A stretch of DNA of 20,439 bases, from positions 1 to 20,439 of the forward strand of contig JALGUK010000033.1 of assembly GCA_029820875.1 (NCBI GenBank). Direction: 5' to 3'. This DNA is from Candidatus Zipacnadia bacterium (GTDB taxonomy: Bacteria > Armatimonadota > UBA5377 > JALGUK01). The notes beneath the pieces are model-generated. The model was not told the origin of the DNA and ran no database searches. It saw only the letters and a program-made list of their open reading frames with translations. The position numbers were made by a program, and so were the translations under genes. Below, one piece after another: positions 15,484-20,439 of this stretch; the first letter of the stretch is position 1, and each line of letters starts with the position of its first letter.

Positions 15484-15517
15484 GAGAGCACGGGCCGTCA
15501 AGGCCCGTGCTCTCTTT
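15484..15517 (+). terminator. Strong hairpin in the convergent gap, probable terminator
   Basis: A perfect 13-bp stem, GAGAGCACGGGCC / GGCCCGTGCTCTC, with loop GTCAA, followed by TTT on the plus strand. It lies between the converging aminotransferase and Clp1-like genes. The minus strand lacks a T-run, so termination is better supported for plus-strand transcription. Between 15293 and 15590 nothing else is evident. Confidence 0.65.
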
Positions 15518-15590
15518 GTATGGGGTGCCCGCAAACAGCCCGAACGTTCGGCAAGCCGGGCAACTTTCTTCCACCATCTGCTGGGCGGAA

Positions 15591-16407
15591 CTAAGGGATA
15601 TCCCGAGATACGTCGTCGCCCAACTGGATGAATGTTATCCGCGGAATATCGTGCACGGACGTCCAAATAATCAGGCGGCCTCTTCGGAGATTGAGCCTGC
15701 GCACCACGCCCAGGCCCATCAGCGTCAACAATTCGCACCTCATCAAGCAAGAACTCCACCTCGCAGGCCTCCGCGAAGTACTCGCGGAAGAGGGCCTGTC
15801 GGTACTCGGTCCGCTCCTTGGTTGACTTGATCCGTACGTTCGGGTCGGTGCGAAGACGGAGCACGGTGACGCCCTGCCGACCCTCCCAGGGGCGAAGCAG
15901 GTGTTCGATTTCAGCCTCTCGCTGAACGGCGGCTATATGGGTCGGTGAGATAATATCGAGCTTGAAGTACTTGAGTGTCCAGGCGAGGTCGCCGCGGACC
16001 ATTCCCGACGTGTCGACCAGTATCACGTCAGCACCGGCGTCGCTGGCGGCGTCCACCATTTTCTTCGTGCCGACTACCACGGGGAGGATACGACGGGCGG
16101 GTGACGTACTGCCGACGAAGTACAACGATTCCGGCTGAGGCGACTGTTCGGGCGGCAGAGAGTCGCTGATGAACGCCCAACCTATCGTCGTCGGCGGGCC
16201 GACGTGTGACTGCCCCACATCCGAATCCACGAGGGCGACTCGGCGGCCTCGTGCCGCAAGCCGGCGGGCGAGTTCGAATGCGAGAGTCGTCTTGCCGGTG
16301 TCGACCGCGCCCAACAACACGCATACTTGGCGCCCCTCGGCCAGAAGGGTCTCCAACTCGTCCACGGAAGCTGTATGTCGCGCCGAATTGTTCAAGTCCG
16401 CCCACAC
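15591..16407 (-). CDS. Clp1/GRC3-type P-loop polynucleotide kinase homologue (frameshifted)
   Basis: Starts at GTG 16407. Family signatures are clear: Walker A GAVDTGKT (33-40), then VALVDSDVGQSHVGPP (DSDVGQS, 61-67) and VDTSGMVRGDLAWTLK. Eukaryotic and archaeal relatives phosphorylate RNA 5'-hydroxyl ends; the bacterial substrate is unknown. After VRIVDADG, near base 15715, the annotated frame becomes non-homologous and runs on to a stop at 15289, straight through a terminator hairpin. The next frame instead gives GLGVVRRLNLRRGRLIIW and IPRITFIQLGDDVSRDIP, ending at 15591, which resembles the family's C-terminal domain. I therefore place the true end at 15591 and infer one extra base (or a loss of two, perhaps with some missing codons) at 15700-15740. 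The original protein would be about 270 residues. Confidence 0.72.
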
Positions 16408-16512
16408 CTAACTCAGCGTCACCTGCAGGTTTCGCTTGCGGTGGCAGCCATCCCTTTTACCATTATTCTCACCTAACGGCATTTGCAACCCTCGCCGGGG
16501 AGCCGATAGGTC

Positions 16513-16541
16513 TTGACGCACGGCCCAGTGCATGGTATGCA
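16513..16541 (+). promoter_or_regulatory. Possible promoter for the methyltransferase
   Basis: TTGACG at 16513-16518 (5/6 to consensus) is followed after 17 nt by TATGCA at 16536-16541, a weak -10. It lies about 95 nt before the methyltransferase ATG, in the divergent gap. Confidence 0.4.
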
Positions 16542-16636
16542 TTGTATGCGAGTATTCGAATACAGGAGAACAGCGGCCGCTGCCGTCTCCGGCACAGACC
16601 GCAATCAAGTCCGTTTGGCGAGGGTGGGAGTGTAAA

Positions 16637-17185
16637 ATGGAGCTTAGTGAAGACTTTTACACGAGGATTGAGCATCGCTTGCATCAGCGTATCGGCGAAG
16701 AGCTTCGTCTTGCTCGGCGCATCATTGACGTTGGCTGCGGCGGATGCGCTCTAGCCGGCTTTCTGGCTGAGACGTATGGCCAGGAGGTAATCGGGGTGGA
16801 TATCACCCCCGGCGCGTTCCCTGCTCCCTCTGACACGAGCAAGACCAGGCCCGCACACCTACGGTGTATCAAGGCAAATGCTGAGCACCTCGACTTTCTG
16901 GCCGACCAGACGGTGGATGCGGCCGTGATGCAATGGGCGCTCCATGAGATGGCTCACCCCGTGGCGGTGATAACAGAGCTGCGACGTGTGCTTCGGCCGG
17001 CGGGCGAGTTGCTAATAGTGGACTTCCCCCGGGACTCGCTGGCGCAGCGGCTCTGGAACGAGAACTACTACACCCCGCAGCAGGTATCCGAGATGCTCGA
17101 GCAGGCGGGATACGAACGTGTCTCGGCGAAACTGATTGAGCAGCGGCAAGTCATCTGGGCGAGTGCCTTTCAGCCTCGATTGTAG
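16637..17185 (+). CDS. Class I SAM-dependent methyltransferase
   Basis: 182 residues from ATG 16637, with GGGAG 6 nt upstream; the longer frame from 16532 has no ribosome site and begins in non-coding sequence. Motif I is IIDVGCGG (D31-G36), the acidic residue ending strand 2 is in VIGVDITPG, and NAEHLDFLADQTVDAAVMQWALHEM corresponds to motifs II and III. LRPAGELLIVDFPR is the post-III strand. This is a compact Methyltransf_11-type catalytic domain with no accessory domain, so the substrate (small molecule, lipid or macromolecule) cannot be named. It is divergent from the Clp1-like kinase and converges on the NRAMP-type gene 65 bp downstream, with no obvious pathway partner. Confidence 0.85.
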   Translation: MELSEDFYTRIEHRLHQRIGEELRLARRIIDVGCGGCALAGFLAETYGQEVIGVDITPGAFPAPSDTSKTRPAHLRCIKANAEHLDFLADQTVDAAVMQWALHEMAHPVAVITELRRVLRPAGELLIVDFPRDSLAQRLWNENYYTPQQVSEMLEQAGYERVSAKLIEQRQVIWASAFQPRL

Positions 17186-17250
17186 ACGGCGACTTAAAAC
17201 GGATACACAGGTGGGGAACGGCGCCCGGGGGAATATCGCAGCGGCCGCCT

Positions 17251-18507
17251 TCAAGCCCGCCCGAGAAACGCGAGAACAATCAGAATAACGTTCAAAAGAA
17301 TCATGATTACCGCCGTGGTCCAGGCTGCCGCGTTGAAGAAGCGGCTGTTCACCCACTCATGCATCAGCTCGCGGCGGTTTATCATCAGCAGCATCAGGAC
17401 GAACAGCGGTGCCAACATGAATCCGCAGACTACCTGAGACCAGAACATGATGCCAATCAGCGGGGCATTCGGCCAAAGTACAAGGCTTGCCCCCAGGCCG
17501 ATCATAACGGCGTAAAGGGTGTAAAACTCCGGGGCCTCGCGAAACGTGCGATCAATCCCGCGTTCCCAGCCCATACCTTCGCACACGCAAAAGGTTGTTG
17601 AGAGGGGTAGGATTGAGGCGGCGAAGATGCTCGATACGAAAAGGCCGAAGGCGAAAAGCCCTGCGGAATACTCACCGGCGAGGGGCTGCAGAGCACGTGC
17701 GGCGTCCGCTGCCGTTTCGATGCGGATGTCGTTTTGAAACAGCGTATTGCTGCAAGTGGCGATGATGAAAAAGGCGATTACAATGGTGGTGATGTACCCA
17801 ACGATTACATCAAGGCGCGAGTACCGATAGTCCTTGGCCGTGATGCCCTTGTCAACGACCGCAGACTGCACGTAAAACTGCTGCCACGGCGCGATAGTTG
17901 TGCCGACCATCGCGATAAGCATCGCTATGTAGGGGAGATTCAGCTCAACAGTCGGACGAACCGCGTCACGGGCCAACTGGCCCCAGTCGGGCTTGGCAAG
18001 AACGCCCGATATAATGTAGGAAACGTAAAACAACCCGCAGACGAGGAACACCTTCTCCACGCTTCGATATGTGCCCCTGAGCACAAGCCACCAGACAGCC
18101 AGCGCCGCTAAGGGCACGCCTATGTAGCGCGATATACCGAATATCTCCAGACTGGCCGCGACCCCGGAAAACTCGGCGCAGGTGGTGCCGAGATTGGCAA
18201 TCAACATGCCGACCATGAGAAAAAATGTGACTTTAACCCCGAAGTTTTCGCGGATTAGGTCGGCGAGGCCCTTGCCGGTGACGGCGCCCATGCGGATGGA
18301 CATCTCCTGCATCACGATCAAGGCGACAGCCGTCGGGATAAGCGTCCACAGGAGCTTGTTACCGAAGTGCGCACCGGCCAGCGAGTAAGTTGCGATACCG
18401 GGGGCGTCATTGTCGGCAATGGCCGTAATCAGCCCTGGGCCAAGGACGGCCAGGAACCGCAGAATGGCTTGCCATGGAGTGCGGATGCGCCCGCGCAGGC
18501 GTCTCAC
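17251..18507 (-). CDS. NRAMP-family divalent metal transporter, NRMT-like (probably Mg2+ or Mn2+)
   Basis: 418 residues with about eleven hydrophobic segments, an inner-membrane transporter. It opens with VLGPGLITAIADNDAPGIATYS. Where canonical NRAMP has DPGN on helix 1, this has D34-A-P-G; the helix 6 MPH is A206-P-W. The metal-coordinating Asn and Met are thus replaced by Gly and Ala. As I recall, this pattern marks the NRMT branch, which carries Mg2+ rather than soft transition metals. The start is GTG 18507, overlapping the upstream stop as GTGA, with GGAGG about 10 nt before, indicating translational coupling to the PRC/MgtE_N/CBS gene. That partnership supports a magnesium-like substrate. 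The gene ends facing the methyltransferase. Confidence 0.87.
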   Translation of the reverse strand: MRRLRGRIRTPWQAILRFLAVLGPGLITAIADNDAPGIATYSLAGAHFGNKLLWTLIPTAVALIVMQEMSIRMGAVTGKGLADLIRENFGVKVTFFLMVGMLIANLGTTCAEFSGVAASLEIFGISRYIGVPLAALAVWWLVLRGTYRSVEKVFLVCGLFYVSYIISGVLAKPDWGQLARDAVRPTVELNLPYIAMLIAMVGTTIAPWQQFYVQSAVVDKGITAKDYRYSRLDVIVGYITTIVIAFFIIATCSNTLFQNDIRIETAADAARALQPLAGEYSAGLFAFGLFVSSIFAASILPLSTTFCVCEGMGWERGIDRTFREAPEFYTLYAVMIGLGASLVLWPNAPLIGIMFWSQVVCGFMLAPLFVLMLLMINRRELMHEWVNSRFFNAAAWTTAVIMILLNVILIVLAFLGRA

Positions 18508-19799
18508 CGCAGCCGCACCTCCGTCCCGAACGCCTTTGGTATGCGCTTCTTCCAGGCCGTCGGGATGGCGGCGTCAATTGCGTCGTCGGCCGTGACGATT
18601 CCCTGCAGGCGCCCCTCGTCATCTACCACCGGGATGGCTAGAAGGTTGTAGCGGGCCACCCGGTGCGCGATATCCGACTGTTTGGTGTCGAGAGTGACCG
18701 TCACCACCTCGCGGGTCATCAAATCGTCCACCAGTGTTTGCGGGTCCGCGACAATCAATTCCAGGAGCGAGCAAATACCGACCAGCCGACCCTCCCCATC
18801 GAGCACATGCACGTAGTAGACTGTGTCAATTCCCCGCCCGCGGGCCTCTTCACGCACCATCTGCAGGGCCTTCTCAGCGGTTATCCCCTGCGGGACGGAG
18901 ACCTGCTCTGTGGTCATCAAGCCGCCCGCGGAATCCTCCGGGTACGATAACAGTCGCCGCAATTGCTCGGCCTCATCGCGCTCCATCAACTTCAGAAGGG
19001 CGTCTGCACGTTCCTCGGGCAGTTCGGCCAGAAGGTCCGCCCCGGCGTCCGGCTCCATCTCGTCAATCAGGTCCGACGCCTGCTGGTCGGGCAACTCGTT
19101 GACTGCCGCCACCAGCGCATCGGTTTCCATTTCCTCCATGGCGTCAGCGGCCAGGGCCTCGTCCATCGAGCCGAGGAACGCAGCGCGCTCAGGCGCACTC
19201 AAAGCCTCGGCGATGTCTGCGAGGTCGGCGGGGTGCATTTGGCGGAGCGCCTCGCGGGCGCGGTCAGCTTCGAGCCGGCCTCCGGATGGCGGCATTTGCA
19301 GGTGTTCCCAGGCGATTAGCCGTTCGCCGAAACGGATGTGAAGCAGCCTGCACAGGCCGAGGACGAAGTGCTCCCAACCGAGCCGTCTGAGAAGGCCCCG
19401 GGTCCCTACATCTGCATGGGTGAGAAGAACTTTGCCTCCCACGGCGCCGAGTTTCAGGTCGTGGACACGCACGACCCGCCGCCCGGACACATCAACGATT
19501 TGCTTGTCCATCAGGTCACGCCGCAGGTGGATGTAGTCATCTCGAGGTTTGAAGTCGGTGTAGTCACGCGAGGAGTGCGTGAGGCGAATACCCTCTTGTG
19601 ATGCCGAGCGCACGCAGTGCCACGGGAAGTAAACAATCTGCTTACTCCCCTTGGGGCGGACGGCTATGGCAACGACCTCTGGGAAGCGTTCATGCGGGTG
19701 CGCCACCAGGTCGTCAAGGCGACCCACCGCACGACCGTCCGCATCGTAGACTCCATATCGGAGCAGGGCTGAAAGGTAGGCCTCAGCGAAGAAAACCAT
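18504..19799 (-). CDS. PRC-barrel / MgtE_N / CBS-pair regulatory protein without transport domain
   Basis: 431 residues, soluble. Residues about 1-85 and 88-165 look like two PRC-barrel units (YGVYDADGRAVGRLDDLVAHP; then QIVDVSGRRVVRVHDLKLG). Residues about 175-285 are an acidic MgtE intracellular N domain (LRQMHPADLADIAEAL, LLAELPEERADALLKLME, then LLSYPEDSAGGLMT). A CBS pair follows (ITAEKALQMVREEARG; LMTREVVTVTLDTKQSDIAHRVARYNLLAIPVVD). In MgtE channels this N-CBS module senses cytosolic Mg2+ and gates the pore; here the MgtE membrane domain is absent. The NRAMP-type transporter is encoded immediately downstream with a 4-bp overlap, so the likely role is a separate Mg2+-sensing regulator of that transporter (inference). 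ATG 19799 follows AGAGGGTGA. A promoter, structured leader and terminator lie upstream. Confidence 0.87.
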   Translation of the reverse strand: MVFFAEAYLSALLRYGVYDADGRAVGRLDDLVAHPHERFPEVVAIAVRPKGSKQIVYFPWHCVRSASQEGIRLTHSSRDYTDFKPRDDYIHLRRDLMDKQIVDVSGRRVVRVHDLKLGAVGGKVLLTHADVGTRGLLRRLGWEHFVLGLCRLLHIRFGERLIAWEHLQMPPSGGRLEADRAREALRQMHPADLADIAEALSAPERAAFLGSMDEALAADAMEEMETDALVAAVNELPDQQASDLIDEMEPDAGADLLAELPEERADALLKLMERDEAEQLRRLLSYPEDSAGGLMTTEQVSVPQGITAEKALQMVREEARGRGIDTVYYVHVLDGEGRLVGICSLLELIVADPQTLVDDLMTREVVTVTLDTKQSDIAHRVARYNLLAIPVVDDEGRLQGIVTADDAIDAAIPTAWKKRIPKAFGTEVRLR

Positions 19800-19837
19800 C
19801 GCAGGTCACCCTCTTTCCTACTCCCTCGTCGGCATCG

Positions 19838-19869
19838 AAAAACCCCGCCCGGGTGCGGACCGGACGGGG
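19838..19869 (-). terminator. Intrinsic terminator in the leader of the MgtE_N/NRAMP operon
   Basis: On the minus strand CCCCGTCCGG pairs with CCGGGCGGGG (10 bp, one G-U) around a 7-nt loop and is followed by TTTTT. It sits 38 nt before the ATG at 19799 and downstream of a strong promoter. It therefore either attenuates the operon or ends a separate small RNA. Confidence 0.85.
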
Positions 19870-20075
19870 GCGCTAAGCTGCCATACCGAGGCAAATCAGC
19901 TCAATAGGCAGGCCTCCACTTTCCGGTCAATCCCAGGCCGTCGGTGACACCAACGCGGGTGCGGTAAGTTCGGTTTACTATGGTCGGGACCTCTATTGCT
20001 TTCCATTGTCACGCTCTGGGGACATCCTCATCCCCTGCAGCGGCATAGCCGCTGCACCAGCGATTATCACAAAGC
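19838..20075 (-). promoter_or_regulatory. Structured leader / candidate riboswitch-attenuator or small RNA
   Basis: About 235 nt from the predicted start (about 20075) to the terminator, without a coding frame. Pairings visible by eye: TGCAGCGGC/GCCGCTGCA with a 3-nt loop (20036-20056); directly next, GGGGA/TCCCC (20018-20035); then GTGACA with TGTCAC; GGCCT with AGGCC; and AGCTG with CAGCT. ACCGACGG (19938-19945) could pair with the left arm of the terminator, a possible antiterminator. I do not find the conserved boxes of the M-box, yybP-ykoY Mn2+, cobalamin, TPP, FMN or c-di-GMP classes. The gene context suggests a divalent-ion signal, by inference. Confidence 0.5.
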
Positions 20076-20081
20076 TAGACT

Positions 20082-20110
20082 ATTTTAGCGCTCAAGCAGC
20101 CTCACGTCAA
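20082..20110 (-). promoter_or_regulatory. Strong sigma70-type promoter for the leader and MgtE_N/NRAMP operon
   Basis: On the minus strand TTGACG (20110-20105) and TAAAAT (20087-20082), each 5/6 to consensus, are separated by exactly 17 nt. Transcription would run leftward from about 20075. Confidence 0.75.
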
Positions 20111-20206
20111 GACCCGGCGGACATTCGCTCAGCCCGCCCGGGAGGAACCCCCGCTCCTATGCTGGTGTTTTTGCTATTAGCACTGTAACGAAACTGTGGC
20201 TCCGCG

Positions 20207-20307
20207 TGTCATTCTGAGCGCCCGAGGGGCGCGAAGAATCTTGCCGTTTGTGCATCGCCGCGCCTCTGACGACGAGATTCTTCGGCGCTTTCCGCCTCAG
20301 AATGACA
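20207..20307. repeat. Inverted pair of a TGTCATTCTGAG...GAAGAATCT-type repeat
   Basis: The left arm, 20207-20242, reads TGTCATTCTGAG, an internal GCGCC/GGCGC mini-hairpin, then GAAGAATCTT. The right arm, 20274-20307, is the reverse complement of the same design: GAGATTCTTC ... CTCAGAATGACA. About 31 bp lie between. This wording of repeat occurs dispersed in many bacterial genomes, and it probably belongs to a REP-like, non-coding family. It lies in the 553-bp gap between the operon and the right-edge gene. Confidence 0.75.
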
Positions 20308-20352
20308 AAGTCTTGTGGCAGTACTAAACGCGTCGTGCCCGGGGAGCGGGCA

Positions 20353-20439
20353 ATGAACGAACAGAAGATTCTCTTGCAAATCGGCGGGATGCACTGCGCC
20401 TCCTGCGTCCGCAGCATTGAGAGTGCATTGAATGCCGCT
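20353..20439 (+). CDS. Heavy-metal-associated domain protein, 5' end only (CopA-like ATPase or chaperone)
   Basis: 29 codons before the window ends: ATG 20353 with GGGGAG 6 nt upstream. The sequence ILLQIGGMHCASCVRSIESAL holds the GMxCxxC metal-binding motif of HMA domains, with both cysteines present and the right flanking strand and helix. Such a domain opens Cu(I)-exporting P1B ATPases and small copper or mercury chaperones. Which one this is cannot be decided from the visible part. It is divergent from the MgtE_N/NRAMP operon. Confidence 0.8.
   Translation, partial: MNEQKILLQIGGMHCASCVRSIESALNAA

Noticed and set aside
15289..15590. C-terminal tail of the Clp1-like protein in the literal frame
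   Set aside because: It reads through a 13-bp terminator stem and has Arg/Thr/Ser-rich noise; the conserved ending is in the adjacent frame.
19838..20075. M-box (ykoK) Mg2+ riboswitch or yybP-ykoY Mn2+ riboswitch
   Set aside because: The gene context invites it, but the conserved boxes of these classes, such as GGTGAGGCTC and GGGTCAACAG of the M-box, are not present in the leader.

Overview
The window is about 20.4 kb of GC-rich (roughly 60% by eye) bacterial chromosome. It looks like an uncultured lineage with a Gram-negative-type envelope: there are signal peptides and a predicted lipoprotein. It has the futalosine menaquinone route (MqnA), a dnaG-rpoD pair and a primary sigma factor with SigA-like core regions. 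No phylum can be fixed from the sequence alone; Armatimonadota-like or related candidate phyla are only a guess. It contains mostly resident housekeeping genes, with no phage, transposase or CRISPR array.

Layout, left to right: (1) mqnA, then a secreted glycoside-hydrolase-like protein whose signal peptide is thrown out of frame by a 23-bp tandem duplication. (2) A promoter and an exported two-repeat protein carrying a Gly/Pro/Ala/Met-rich insert, closed by a strong terminator. (3) dnaG-rpoD. dnaG carries a frameshift with apparent loss of about 30 codons. rpoD carries a 978-bp in-frame insert of Ig-like (Big_5/SbsA-type) repeats exactly between sigma regions 1.2 and 2.1. (4) A tRNA with CAU anticodon. 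(5) A 1323-residue SIR2-like / nSTAND1 NTPase / HEAT-TPR / PQQ-type beta-propeller protein, resembling single-gene antiviral STAND proteins. (6) A TPR lipoprotein and a class I aminotransferase. (7) On the minus strand, a Clp1/GRC3-type polynucleotide kinase homologue with a C-terminal frameshift, facing the aminotransferase across two hairpins. (8) A divergent SAM methyltransferase. (9) A minus-strand two-gene operon: a soluble PRC-barrel/MgtE_N/CBS protein translationally coupled to an NRAMP-family transporter with altered metal-site motifs. It is preceded by a strong promoter, a roughly 235-nt structured leader and an intrinsic terminator before the start codon. (10) An inverted-repeat element and the first 29 codons of a heavy-metal-associated-domain protein running off the edge.

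Functional links: dnaG and rpoD form the usual macromolecular-synthesis pair. The MgtE_N/CBS protein and the NRAMP relative look like a cytosolic divalent-ion sensor plus its membrane transporter, possibly controlled by the unidentified leader RNA. The most unusual items are the sigma-factor insert, the SIR2-STAND-propeller protein (which lacks the usual SIR2 histidine) and that leader. Four genes in one window show disruptions or insertions (glycoside hydrolase, dnaG, rpoD, Clp1-like), and dnaG is normally essential. Sequence or assembly error must therefore be excluded before any of these is read as biology. The 233 bp between rpoD and the tRNA hold no gene that I can support.
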